64,000 nucleotides of DNA from Phoebastria nigripes (Eukaryota > Chordata > Aves > Procellariiformes > Diomedeidae). The position numbers were made by a program, and so were the translations under genes. The notes beneath the pieces were generated by a model. That model saw only the letters and a list, made by a program, of their open reading frames with translations, ran no database searches and was not told where the DNA came from. This document shows, one piece after another, positions 50,201 to 63,543 of this stretch. The stretch's first letter is position 1; the number at the start of each line of letters is the position of its first letter. Location: the NCBI GenBank assembly GCA_035582835.1, contig JAYKAV010000678.1, forward strand, positions 319,001-383,000, given 5' to 3'.

Positions 50201-51230
50201 TACCAACTTTGGTAATTTAAGTTTAGCACTTGCCATTCTTTGCCTTCCAACAGCATTGTAAATGCTTGTAGTTTATTTTTACTCCTAAGTTAGCTTTGCA
50301 TCAGAACAAACATCCCTAAAATGCATTAGCCTTACAGCAAAGGAGTGGAAACCTATGAAGCAGGAAGCCTTACGAAGTCTTCGGGGAAATCTTGAGTGCT
50401 TTTGGGAATGATTTATTTTCAAAGGGCTTAAGCAAAATCAGCTCCAGAAAAGATATGAATGTTTCAGGCAAGGTGCAGGGAAAAGACACTGTGGCTCCAG
50501 CATGGACTTTGCCTTCTACAAATTATTTCACTACAACCACAGAACACACCTTTGTATTTTTACAGGCACTTGTTCACAGAAGAGCACAGGTTATCAAGGG
50601 TGTGACAGATTTTATTAGAAGCCGTTATGATAAAGCATTAAAAACTCTAAGTCAAGACAGTCTGTGAATACATTAGGCCACTGACTAGATGAACCAGGTA
50701 TAATAAGTGTAACCACGGGGATTCTTGTACTTTTAGGTCAGAAATTTTACAGGAACAACAGATTCAGTTTCGCAGACCAGAGGGAGCGCTGGTAGACATG
50801 GGTAAGAGTGGTATTGCATCAGGGCTCCCAGCTGCAAGGTTGTTTCAGCAGCACAACTGTTCCCGATGAAATAATAGGGGAAAGTGAGTGGATTCAGTTC
50901 TTAATTAGGAGTGATACCTGAAGATATCGATACTGCATAGATAAAGAGCCAATGATGAAAAGCGTATGTGCAGCTAGCAGTCAACACCATGTGAGCATAA
51001 GCATTTCTGCTCTGTGTGTCAGTATGAAGAGTATGAATTTCTTTCCCACAGTTCTCAGATGGACTCTGCCTCTCTTTCCCTTTTTTCCCTTTCTTTCTTT
51101 TGAAAGAGGTCAATTTAGCCTAAAAAGTATCAAAAATCTTTGCCCTTAAATTTTTACTTCACAGGGACAGTCTGCAAGCTCTAGATGAGAGTATTTGTGA
51201 ATGGTTATGCAAATGGTCCTTTAATAGTAT

Positions 51231-51345
51231 TTTCAAAAATGCCTAAGTGGGAGCTTGCGTTTCATTTTCAGACGTGATTTAGACACTTAAAGAGTTTAAA
51301 TCCTGTTCATTATTAATGAGGTTTAGGCCCCTAAATTAAGGCCCT
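51231..51345. mobile_element. Ancient TTAGG/CCTAA palindromic repeat
   Basis: The block has TTTCAAAAATGCCTAAGTGG, then CATTTTCAGACGTGATTTAG and GACACTTAAAG, and finally GAGGTTTAGGCCCCTAAATT. It matches the amniote repeat pattern (ttttcaaaagtgcctaagt … gacttaggcacttagg … ttaggctcctaaat). It is diverged, with approximate ends and no coding content. Confidence 0.55.
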
Positions 51346-52146
51346 TCCAGGCCTTTTTACAGTTTCCTCCCATGTCTTTTATAATAATCTTGAGATAGGC
51401 ATTTTAGTTCTTGATAGGCATGTCCCTTAATTCTTTACCTCCTGCTTTCAGTAGCAGCTGTTTAGGACAGAGGTAACTTAACTCCCCCTGATTCTTGTTG
51501 TTTTCCTTGTGATGATTCCCAAGTCAACTGGCTATTGCTTTGTCCTTGCAAGTGGAGCAGAGTATGCTCTCTGGACCAAATGCTGTTTGCCTCTACAGTA
51601 AGGCTTGTTGATGATGACACCCTATATTTTTGAAGAATGACATTAAAATTCAGTTTTAAAGAAGGCCAATTACTGAGCTCCTAATTTACTCCTGTGTAGC
51701 TCTGGAGATTGTTATTACTCCCTAAAAGTAAAATTTGAAAATTGTTAGCTGGGGAGAACAGCTAGCAGGTGTTATAAAGTGTAATGTAGGTATATCCCTC
51801 TGAAAGCTCCTTAAGTCCTTCTGTTACTACTCTCTGTAATCAGATATGTATATTTACTGCTGCTTAAGATTACAATGTGGAGCTCCTTGTTTGAAGCAAA
51901 ATTGTGAGAGATGACCTGAGACCAGTGTGTCTGGTTCTGATCTATTAGATCAAATGGTGATCAAACACAATGTGTAGGTTTTGAATAAGTAGTGTATGTG
52001 ACTTGATAACTATAAAGATTTTACCCTGAAGTGTAGAGGAAGTGCTATACAATATCCTCAAATAAGACCTATCTATTACAAGAAAAGGTGAAGGCAGTCA
52101 TGGGTTATTTACAAATAGCCTTTCCTCTGACTGCAGTATGTAAATA

Positions 52147-52182
52147 TGTGTGTGTGTGTGCATGTGTATATTTATATACACA
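52147..52182 (+). repeat. (TG)n/(TA)n microsatellite
   Basis: (TG)7, then CATGTGTATA and TTTATATACACA. This is a polymorphism-prone dinucleotide tract. Confidence 0.9.
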
Positions 52183-54248
52183 AGAAAATTTATGTTTTCT
52201 TTTTATAAAGTTACAATTACCAATTTAGGAAATTTTGGAGTTGGAAATGATTGAAATTCCTGGAAGCTATTTGATGGCTTGCTGTATGAACCATAGTATG
52301 AATTTTGTGCAGCAGTTAAATAAAATAGTCATAAGATATTCCAGACAGTAAACTGAATCAGCTCTATGGTTCATGATGGAATGAGAGCTACATGCTCTGG
52401 GTTCTTTTGAAGTACACATGGATGACAAGTAGCAAGATGTTTCTCACTGTTAGTGGATGAGTGAACCAGAGTGCAAAGTTCTGCAATACACATGGAGTTC
52501 TGTATCCTAACAGTGAATCTCAATGTCTTCACCCTCAAATATTTCTATTTAGATTCATTTGGAAGTCTTGACTTGTGTATGCTTTTAGCATTATGACCAC
52601 AATCTTTTAACAGTACCAATGTAAATAAATGAAGTTATTTATTTTATTTACAACCCCTTAATTTTGTTGTAACAGATTTGATTTTATCTATATCTCTCTT
52701 TAGGTTTTTGTTGATAGAAACTGGTGAGTTCTCAATTGCTTTCTATTGTTTGACCAAATTACTGTTTTAGGGTTTGGTTTTCTTGAAAGGAACTTTAAAA
52801 AAAAAAGAAAAGGAAATATAATGCTAATTGCAATGAGTGATAAGTCATGTGGCTGTGTTCACTCTTCAGTAGATCAAGTGAGAATGTACAATACAATTTT
52901 ACTAGGTAAGTAACGCCTTATTGTTTCCCTCAGCATTTAAAACCCTGGTAGCTTTATCACCTGAACATGCATATTCCTTGATTTCAAATTATGGTATGTG
53001 AACCTTAGAGCATACAGGTTTCTTAAGGTGTGTTGGAAGAGTATATAAATTCCTAGAGTAAAAATTATTGTCTGATAAAAGTTAGGGGAGCTGAAAATAT
53101 CCTTCTGTGGATTTTACCAAGTTGCAGATGCAGTCTCTTCCAATCTGAGCAAAGGCTGGCAGAAATTTTAAGAAGCCTTCTTCAAGAGTTACAGTCAAGC
53201 AAGCTTTACAGTCCTCTTTCTGTTGCAACCTATGCATTGGCCACTATAAGCTCATTACATTTTATATGACAAAGCTTGTAAAAGTAAGATTAAGTTTATG
53301 TAGACTTCTCAGAAAGTAGGAATTTTCTTTACCAGCAGTTAGCTGGGTCTCAGAGTTTGTATAGTCTGTGCTTTGTTGGCCTTTAGAAATGAAATGTCTT
53401 CCAAAGTAATTTGCTCTGAAGAGCTTACAAACTTCATGTGGTTGTCTGCAAACCTACCATACTTCTCTTAAGAGTTAATAACTCAAAACTTTCNGATATT
53501 AAACTTGTCATCATAGAGATAACTGAACATTTTCAACATGGCATGATAGGAATACTGCATATGATGGTCCAGTAAGATAATTTTCACAGAAGTCATGAAT
53601 GAAACATTTTAAAATTGCTAGATTATAATTTCATTAATAGCAAGAAATGCCTGAAAGTGAAACTGAGGTATTTTTAGTGGTAAAAGTTTGCCTTCTCTGG
53701 TTATCTTCTAATTACTCAACAGAAACAGTAGTTTAAAGACTCCGGACCAGAGATCAGAAATATCTGGGGACAAAGATGACTGTTTGTTTTCTATACAAAC
53801 AGCTGGAGGAATTTAAAACCTCAAATTTTTAATTAATGCTGTTTTAACTTAACTAAGCATAGTTCACCAGAAGTTCTGTAGCAGAATGGTCACCCAGAGA
53901 AATCTTTCGCAGTTTTGTGATTGCTAGTAATTAATGATACTGCAGTGTTCACAAGACATGATATAGGAAAACCCATGAATTCTGGAATAATGTTAATTAT
54001 TTGCCACTGGCTATAGTAAAGATTTAATGACAACCATTGTAGACCAAGATATTCCTCTAAAATATATCTGCTAGTTTTCAGTAACAATCCTTCTTCCACA
54101 AAATCAGGGAAGTTTAAAATATGTGCAATATACAAAATGTTACCACACACCGTATAGATATAGTCACCTATTCTCTTCAAACATACGGGGGTATATGTTT
54201 TGTTCCCTTATGGGCAACTTCTTTAGCTCCACTGTATTTCCTGGAATG

Positions 54249-54270
54249 AAAAAAAAAAAAAAAAGAAAAA
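54249..54270 (+). repeat. A16 homopolymer with A-rich tail
   Basis: Sixteen A, one G, then six A. No retroposed source is seen. Confidence 0.9.
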
Positions 54271-55164
54271 AGGGCAGCATACTGTATATGCCAGCTAGCT
54301 CTGTTTTTTAACACATGATTATTTTATTGGGGTGTACATTAATTAATCCTGAAATAAGATCCTGTGTGACATTCAAAGTTGTGTTGAGTAGCGCAGAGTT
54401 TAAATATTTTAGTTTTACAACTCTGTTATGCTGGCAGCAAACAATAGCATCTCAGTGAAGTCAGCATATGAACACTGCTTGTGATGACATCTGGAAGGCT
54501 TGTTTTATCTATAAGCACAGTTGTAGACAAATGAAAGCAGACAGATGTAAGGCTGGTGTGGCATCTTCGCCTCAAGCATTCTCTGGCTGTACATTTTCCA
54601 GTGTGTCAAAAACAGGGAGCTTTTTTCTGGAATAAAAACATTCTGTCACATCTGTGCACCAACTACTGTGCTGCCTTCTCTGAGCTCTGAGGTGTAAAAT
54701 GGCAGATATTGTTCAAAATTTAACACAAAGCCAAATTTCAAAATGCTGAGAACTACCTGAGTGTTTGGAGTGTGAGTCACCAAGGGACAATAAAAAGCAC
54801 AAATTATGAGCTTACATTGCTAGCCTTATTAATACTGCCTGGTAGGGGGATGGTGTTGGTGTTTATGGCAAGGATACGCAGATATTTCTAAGAGTACCTT
54901 TCACACTGGTATTTCATTTAAGTAACAAGCGCATTTGAGGGAGGATAAGAAAAAATTCTGTCTGTGTAGCAAGGTCTATGAATGCCTCATCCTTTAAAAA
55001 GTGTAGCCTGAATCTTAGCACAAGTCATACTCTTTATGTGGAGCGACACTTTTAACAGGCCTGATGCTCTTCTGTGTAGATTAATTTTCTGAAGAGAAAA
55101 ATACTATGTGTTTGCAGGAGATAAGCAGGGAGGAAAACGTAGGCATTATTGTGTGTGAGGTTTC

Positions 55165-55184
55165 TTTTTTTTTTTTTTTTTTTT
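55165..55184 (+). repeat. T20 homopolymer
   Basis: Twenty consecutive T bases, located 251 bases upstream of the 49-base A run. In a sense transcript the two could pair. Confidence 0.93.
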
Positions 55185-55435
55185 AATGAATTGCTTTGCT
55201 GTAGTTTTCACCAGGGATCTTAGCTGATACAAGCAGTAAAACGCACTGCACCTGCTATGGTGCATGCAATTCAGGCACAAGTCTCTGGAGGTTCATGGAT
55301 GAAATACTCCATCCAGTGTATGTGTCACCTAAGCTTTTGCTAATTACGTTTAAGTGTATTTTTTAAGGAACTGGAAACTCTGGATAAAATCCAGCCTTTG
55401 CTAGAAAGGTTTCAAATATTGTACTATAAGCAAAG

Positions 55436-55484
<49 letters not shown>
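55436..55484 (+). repeat. Pure A49 homopolymer
   Basis: Forty-nine uninterrupted A bases, by far the longest homopolymer in the window. The sequence just before it (GGTTTCAAATATTGTACTAT) is not a CR1 or SINE tail I recognise. No flanking duplication was found that would mark a retroposed copy. Confidence 0.92.
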
Positions 55485-55487
<3 letters not shown>

Positions 55488-55489
55488 AA

Positions 55490-56060
55490 GCATTAGTAGA
55501 TTTAAGTCAGCAATAACAGAAACTGCAGAGAAATAAGATAACAGCAATCAGGAGAAAAGTCCAGAATCCCTCCCCAACACCTTTGACTTTCTCGGTATCC
55601 TTTGCATGAATAGAAGCTGGCTGCTTTCCATTACAGCGTATCTTTCTACTGTGGAAGAATCAGTAGCAAAAGGTGGTGAAGTGCACAAGTTTTTTCGTAA
55701 TAAAGAATCATTACGCTATTAACCTGGGAAATACACAGTTGTCCATTTCCTGTTTGTCCCCACCGCAGTACCATCAATCTATTCAGAGTGCTTTGTATTC
55801 AGAGCCCAAGGGCCCCAGATAAGTGCCTTTGTGTACATAAAATGGCACTTTTTTGTTTTACATGCTGTTAGCATAGGGCAAAGGAAGTGAGTGTGTAATC
55901 GCATATGTACAGCAAATAGCCATTTGTACCTGCAAGGAGCAAATGGGCCCACTCAGATGGATTGGTCGGCCTTTAATAGCACTTGAGTGAGCTGATAGGC
56001 AGACATAGATGTACCTGTTACACCAGAGACCTGAGGCCCTTGTACCTTTGCATGACTTTT
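55490..56060. promoter_or_regulatory. Candidate conserved non-coding block
   Basis: A repeat-free block directly after the A49 run, with retained CpG (TTACAGCGTATC, TTACGCTATTAACCTGG, GTAATCGCATATG) and the sequence AGATGGATTGGTCGGCC. It has no coding frame and no transposon similarity. Enhancer-like by texture only. Confidence 0.28.
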
Positions 56061-59000
56061 CACTTAAAAACTACTGNTTGTGGTTCAGTGGCTCCATCAC
56101 TCCATTTGTGTTCCTTTGCTTGTAAGACCATGGACTGCTCCTGAGAGTCCTGGTTTCTAAAATTTTAATGCTGTAATGCTGACCCCTTGGTAATGTTCTT
56201 CCCATATTGGATAGCACATTAGCCTTAACTTGAAGGATGTAGTTTAACAGCCAGCAGTAAATATTTTACTTTGTACTTCTCAGCATGTTTTTGTCTGGTT
56301 TTTTTTTTAAATGTCCAAACTGTAACAGAAGTAGCAAATCCTATAGTCTGACCACAGACCGTAGTTTCACAGCCACTAAAATTTCATGTCTCATCACATA
56401 GTTGATTGAGCTGAGGAGTGAAGATGTAGAGACTGCAAAAGATGTAGGTACACACATGTACACTGACACATCATCAGTCACCTATACAAAAGGAAAGAAT
56501 TAAAACTGATATTCTATGATTTGTTGGTGTTCTTGTTACTGCAATAATTTTGTTGCATTATGATAGCAAACATTTTCACTTTTTCAGGTTAGTGTTTCTG
56601 GCCTTTTCAGTATTTCTAGGGTGAGAGCAAGTAGACAAACATGTTGCTTTGACCTGTGTATGATACATTGCAAACCTACTGAGAACCCATCTGAGACTGA
56701 ACTACTGTAATTTGCTTTCAATTGACTGATCTTTTGTTTCCAATACAATAAATCCACTTTTTCCTGCTTATTATATTAACTGGTTTTTGTGGTTTTAAAA
56801 AACATTTTTGAAGTCTCTTTTCTGTAGCTTTTTTGTTAGTGTCCCGCACAGCTAATTGGCAACAGATTTTAATTGTAAAACTTGCTGTAGATTTTTTTCA
56901 TGGCTATATGTGTTTTTAATATTTATTATTTAAATTATGGTAACATTCAGAGGCCCAAGCTCAGAGTTTGGGCATGCCTATGCTAACAGCGATGCAAATA
57001 TATAGTCAGTACAGCACTACCTGCATATATCAGAAGTAAGTACTTTGGTAAGTTTATTTTCATACATGATTTTATAAATATGTATAAGAAGTTAATATTG
57101 TGAGTAAACAGCTGTTGGAATCTTCATTGACTTATGGATTTGATTTTCCCTATTTTTCTCTCATTGTATAGTAATAGTTAATCATTAATTCATGTAAAAT
57201 TTTATCCAGCTTATTGGGGACTATCTCAGAAGGACAGTTCTGTCTGGAAGAGTAAAGAAAGCCGAATACAGACCTGCTATTTTGTGTAGTGTGGACAGTG
57301 TGCTACGAGCTTAAAATAATGTAGCCTCTTAACAAATATATGCTGATAACAGTTTAGTACTGGACTTTCTTATCTTTGCATGTTGACTGTGGTTTTTGAT
57401 TGCCTTATTATAAAGTTGGGTTTTTTTGTTTCTGCTGCAGTAAAGAGCTAGTGGTACACCTGCGAAGATGATCTTTAAAGCTAGGGGTCTTCTTTGTGTG
57501 TTCATCATAAGCATAATCCAGCAATCTGGCATAATTCAGTATGACTGGCAACTTCTTTTAAAAGGAGAACCTCAGAGCTGAGGCACAGCAGCAGCAGATA
57601 CTGCAGGTCGTCACAGACAAATTTTCAGTATGGCTGTGCGTGCCATGCTTGGTACCTGTGCGCGCTTTGGGTCTCATTCTCGTCAGACAGGTTACCACTT
57701 TCTGCATTGCAATTTCATTGGTTTCTGTTGACCTGAGTACAAATGACATAGAGTCTGATTCCAATCAGTTTTACCTCTAGTTAGTTTGAACTTTCCCTTA
57801 CTGCTAACTTGCACTGGCACCAAACATTCACGTACTCATTGTGGCTGGAGTCTGGGAATTTAAACATGGAAAAGTGCTCTTAGCCCATGTGAGAAAGCTG
57901 GGGTTTTTTTAATTCCCTTTTGTCATCACCGAACACCATGAGTAATTTCCCCTTTATGTTTTTTTTCTAAACAGAAAAACAATTCATTATATAGGTTTAC
58001 CTTTACAGAGACTGGCAGGACAGTTGAAAATCTGTCACACCTCATACATTATAGTAAGATAAGTTCTTCTTCTAGTATATGAGGATGTATAAACACACAC
58101 ACACACACCACCCACTCCCCTAATATTAGGGTATCATGCTTTTATTTTCCCTATAGTGGAACAAAACTAACCTTCTGTGACTTCATCTGTGCCCTCAGCT
58201 TTGTCCTGCTTAGCTCAGCCAGTAGCTGTCAATAGTCCAGGAATGGTGTTTCTTCTCCCTTACACTGCATGACATGCTCTTTTTTCTTATTGCAAAAGCA
58301 GACTTATTGTAATACATAATATGACCATTTTGGTGGTACACAATCACACTTGCGTCCTTACGATGTGCTCCAGTACAGTCCACCAGCATCCATGTGGCTA
58401 ATTTAGGTCTTGTGCTTCCTCAGCTAAAAAGCACCTGTACAGAAGATGATCTACACTTATTACATCTAACAGTCCTTTCATCTTATAATTTGCATTAAAA
58501 GATGTTTTTAGGCAGAACATTCTGTGTTCACTGAAGGATAAAATCGGAGATTAAGTAATAGACTATCCAGGAAAAAGGCAGCAATTTAGACTCTTTCTGC
58601 CCGAGTGTTCTGAGTTCGAGTATTTTCCTTTTTGTCTTCCACATACTTCCAGTCTGATTTGTTTCTCCCTTGTGCTAATATAAGTCAGTAACAACTCATA
58701 TTTACATGTCTGCAAGTGAGATGCACCTCAGACTCAGTAGTTCCCATGGCTTGTTTTAAACAAAATGCAGGCCACGGGTCTCTGTAAGGAAATCGGTGTT
58801 AACAAAGGTTGGGTGGAAGCACCCCATAATGCAGTCAGGTGCTGTGGTGACCCTCTGTTTTATGAGTGAGTACGTGATTTTTATTGGTTTTGCCACATTT
58901 CTGTGGCTATCCTGGCAACTTTGGGAAGAGCGTCTCAGGCCTAGTACATTTTGTGTAGAAAGGTGTGGTCAGTCATTCTGCTTGGTAGAAGGGAGTAGGT

Positions 59001-62000
59001 GGCCAGGACATAGCTGGAGAAGTGTGAAGAAACAGAAGTGCAACAGCAGGAGCAAAAATAAGGAGAGGAATGAGGAACAAAAAGTTTATAAATTATAGTG
59101 TTGCTATTATATTTATACTTTATCTTATGAGATACTTCTAGGATTCAATTAGACCTGCAATCAGTCCACTGCAGGTCAGAGATACTGGGGTGCAGCCTAG
59201 GAAGGTTATTACACCATTGAGTTGTACTTATCTCTTGTTAATTAATCTATTATTTATCTGCATTGCCATTCACTTTGCCAATATGATAGTTATTTTTTGC
59301 CTGTATGAAATCTCAAGATATTTCAACATTATTTTTGCCTCGGTCAGAGATGGACTGACTGACTTTTTCTTTGCCTTTCCTGTAGCAGTAGATGTGGTTG
59401 TGCCCATAGCTCAGGTACTGCAGCTCCCTCCACACAGACCTCTTCTTCACACACAGTCACGGTGTCGAGGGGTGCTCTGGACTGGACCTGATTCAAGCTA
59501 ATCTGGTTCACTGAGAGAGGGTAAACAAGAAGGCTAGGTATGTTGTGAATTTGAGATTGAACATGATTTTGAAATAAATCTCTCTCGTTTGCCTTATTGA
59601 CAGTGGTATTTCATTCCAGAGATTGCACTCATTTTTACTTCATTGCTTTATTTTTCATTGCTTTACCTTTAAAATGTTTATTAACCATATTGCCAGCCAG
59701 TGGGTACAGACTCACTGGGACCAGAAGATGCTTTTGATCCTTTAAGAATTCCTAATTGGTTTTGTATGATACATTTGGCAGAAGATTTATCCAAACGCAT
59801 TAATTCAATACTGGTAAGGAAATGGGCTGTAATGATGGTAAAGATTGTTATCAGAGAAAGGGTAAATACATTTGGCATACATCCTTGTACTTCATTATTT
59901 GCACACAAATATCAGTACGACTTGGACAAAGAGCGTAGGAGGACACGCCACCATGTGTCCTCATAGAGGAAATTACTTCCTTTTGAATTTTCAGTAAGGA
60001 CTTCAAACATCAGAAGATTTCTATATTTATGAAGCCCAGCAGTCTCTTCATAGGGAATATTGCAATCAAAATTGCAGTATGAAACCTATGTCAGTCCCTT
60101 TTAAGTCTGGAAAAAATAAACTGTGATAGTTTGAAAATACTAATGTTTTCCCAGATTGAATATGAGCTGAAAATTTGAAGAAATTTGAGTGCTTTTGAAT
60201 AACAAGAGATTTGAATCTAATCAGATTAGATTTTTGTTGATTAAAGCACAGAAAAGTCTAGTTTTTAAATCCAGTGAAAATAAAGTAGTATATGGAGACC
60301 GTTACATGGAAACATTTTCTATAAAATGTGAGTTAGTAGGGAAAGTCTTCCAACACTTGTGTACAACATTAAGAAAACAAAAGCTTTGAAGCCGTGTCTC
60401 ATTTGTTTGGTGACCCAATAGCAGACAAAAGCACAATGATTGCTGTCAGGCCTGAGTGCATTTGATGTTGAACTCTTCTTGGCAGGGGCCCAGAAGGACT
60501 TTTTCTTCCTACTTTGGCCCATGCAAAATTGCCATATATGCTCTCTAGTAGTTGACTCAGGCCAAACAAACATGATCTCACACAGGAGAAGAGGGTATAC
60601 ATGGTTTAGGCACACAGTAGAGAAGTGTGCATTTAGGCCTGGACTTGGGAAGGGCTCGGGTTCAAGCTTGCTCTTCTGTGCTAATCCAAGGCAAGTCTGA
60701 GGGTATGCACTTGTTTCCACTGGCTTCATTAAGACCACATTTGACCCCTAATGTTTTTAGCATGTCATTATTTAGTAAAATCTTTAGCAAAGCATATAGC
60801 CATGGCTTAAGAACTCTTCCTAGAGACTTAAGAAGAGCTAACTGTATGTAAATATTGATAAGCTGTATCTGAAATGATTGCTTCCCTTAGGTTCCTAATA
60901 CATATTTGAATTAATTATACATGTCTTGTTACATATTTTTCATAAACAAATTTCTTCCTGTTGTAATCTTAACTTTATCTATTTATTTAGCAGTATTTTG
61001 AGTCGTATTTTAACAAAAAAAATTGTTTGTGATTTGATATAGTGGAGCTTTAGAAGGAATGATGAAGACATGCAAAAACTGTGATCTAACTCTCTTTAAG
61101 AAAAAAACCAAACAACCCAACTAGCAAACAACCCTAAAACAACTTGGATCCTATCAGGCTTGAACAATAGCACAAACTGTATTTATGTGCTAGAGAGAAA
61201 TATTTCAGTAAAGAAATTTTCAGTTCATGAGAGTGTTCAACTACAGTGGAAAAAAACAAGTTTAAACCAAGCTGTTATTTTAGAATGTAGCAGACTCTAC
61301 AGTTGCAATGCTTGTGAGGGGTGAGGTGGAATGATCTGTATTTCTGATCTACAAGATAACAAGATGATCAAGACGCTGTATAGTTTTAGTAGCATTAGGT
61401 CAGTGTCTACCCAGGCTCCCATTGCTGAAAAATAAGAGATAAGCTGCAGCTGAAGCAAGTCATTTAGATGTTTAAGAGAACTCAGATTTTAAGACCTGCT
61501 TCAGTCTTCAGATTTTGCTTTGTTACAAAATAGTCCAGTCGTCTAGTATATAGGTTTTAAGCTGTCTTTAGAATGGCAGTTGTACCATCAGCAATTGGAT
61601 TGCTTAAGTAATTGAGCAGTGGTAAGTATTAAAACAATTCTTAACACTGAAGAATAGTTAAAATGTATAGTTTTAGCCTTAATTTTGAATTCCTAATGAG
61701 TTGCTATTGAATTAGATTTTTACTGTTTATATAAAATCCAGATGCTTGTACTTTTGGTACTTGTCCTTACACATGTGCACGTTTGCAATCTGTAATTTGA
61801 ATCCAAAGCTTTAGGATTCAACCTCTTTCTACTGTATCATGCAAGTGAACTGTTGAGCCAGTGCTAAAAATTATTATCAGGACATTTAAAATATATTGTT
61901 ATGCCTGAACCATGTTTTTACTGAAGACTTTTTACACCACTCAAGTGATAAAAAAAAAAGTAAATGCAATTAGCATTTTCGGTTTTATATATTTTTTCAC

Positions 62001-62814
62001 AGGAGGAATGAAATTTTTAAAACTTTTTCTGCTGCCACCTGCACTGTCAACATTTAACTTCACAGTAAAAATTAAGGGCATCTTACAAAAAACTGCACTT
62101 ATGTCTACTGTTTGTGGAAAGAAACAAATAAGAGCAAGCAAAATGTGAATGCTGTTTCACTTGGCATACAACTCTCGTAAGGTGGGATGAATGCTTCTAA
62201 CTTCCTAACTGGTTAGTTTGGCCTGCATCATTTATAATGAAACNATTTGTCATTGAGATTGGGAAGCACTGGCAGACTGTAGAAAGTAGGTGCAGTATGC
62301 CTTAAGTCTTGTTAGAAGGCCTATCTGATGAGCTATGATCATTGGGCTGATCTGCAATGTGAACCAATTAGTACATTTGCTTAGGATCACCACTACTCCT
62401 GTGTTTTGTTTGCAAAATCTAAACTCAAAAGATACATGATTTTGCAAAATCAAAACCACCCATAGCTTTACTCTTCTCTAGTGACCAAAAAAGCTAATAA
62501 AGGAAAATGAATTTAAAGGATTTATAGGGAGATGGCATTGAGAAACAGCTCCCAGTATACCTTTAGGAATCGCGAAGTTATCGGTATTCTGCTGTCCTCC
62601 AGGTTCTCACTGCAGTACAGTACAGGCCTTAGAGACTGTTCTTTCCTTTTGAGCAGTGGCTCTTAGTGTAGTTTTCTCTGTTGCATGGTAAAATATTCCC
62701 AACATGCATCCTGAGTTGCACTGAGGAATGAGGATAAAAGACAACGTTTGATTTATTAATTTCTAGTGGATTAGAACTACAAATGTTTGCTATGTTTTTA
62801 ATTTCAGAAGTAGA

Positions 62815-63260
62815 GAGAATCACAGCAGCTTTTAATTATGCATTTTGTGTAATGCAGCCCTGAATAGAGCAGAGCAAAATTAAAATTGTGGATCAAATGC
62901 TAAATCTGAGTAGTGACTGAAGTGAACTGTAGTGTAATGCTAATGGTTTTGCGTCTTCCTGGCATTATGTCAATAATAGCTCTAATCACATTAAAGAGAG
63001 AGCCCATTAGCTTATTCTCTTCGGCAGCATGCACCATAGCAACATATTGTGAGCCTTGAAATAACTTGAAATTTCTTTCAAAAGCATTGCTGTCTATGAG
63101 CTAAGAAGGGTGTGGTATTAAACATCATAATAAAAAAGCCCTAAACCGAGGAAAGCCTTCTCTGTATCTTCTTAATTAAGCCTCCGTTAGCTTCCATTTT
63201 ATCCAATAACTTGAATTTCTACTCATTGCCTGATTTAGGTAATTTTAGTGAGAATCCGTG
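62815..63260. promoter_or_regulatory. Candidate conserved non-coding block
   Basis: About 440 bases with TTTTAATTATGCATTTTG, CTTCTTAATTAAGCC, CATTAAAGAG and GGTAATTTTAG homeodomain-type cores, some CpG (TTCGGCAGCATG) and no repeats. This is the most conserved-element-like stretch near the right edge of the window. Function is inferred. Confidence 0.33.
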
Positions 63261-63324
63261 ACAGTTTTGTGAGACAGAGTGATTCTTACACTGACTGTAC
63301 CTGAAAAATTACCTTTTACAGGAT

Positions 63325-63370
63325 TTGAACTTAAGGGCAGGGACCTTCTCAGTCATGTTTATTAAATGAT
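63325..63370 (+). mobile_element. Possible L2/CR1-clade 3' remnant
   Basis: AACTTAAGGGCAGGGACCTTC followed by TTTATTAAATGATT resembles the end of old L2-type LINEs (…gagggcagggaccgtct … caataaatatttgttgaatga). The match is too short to be secure. Confidence 0.3.
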
Positions 63371-63513
63371 TTTTCTGCCAACCTGTTCCAGCATGTAGCA
63401 TTGCTTTTATATGTGTTCATAGAAAAACTGCAACAATATTGACCAACCTTCCCTTGTTGTCCATTTAGCATTCCCTTCAGAATTTGCCACAGACTAAATA
63501 GATGGTTGTTCAT

Positions 63514-63543
63514 AAACCAAACCAAACCAAACCAAACCAAACC
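63514..63543 (+). repeat. (AAACC)6 microsatellite
   Basis: Six perfect AAACC units in unique sequence. Confidence 0.95.

Noticed and set aside
60319..60738. 139-codon open frame on the minus strand
   Set aside because: No recognisable family or motif, overlapping frames are also open on the + strand, and the length is expected by chance.
61790..61870. Possible MIR head (TTTGAATCCAAAG … CTGTATCATGC)
   Set aside because: Too few matching positions to separate from chance.
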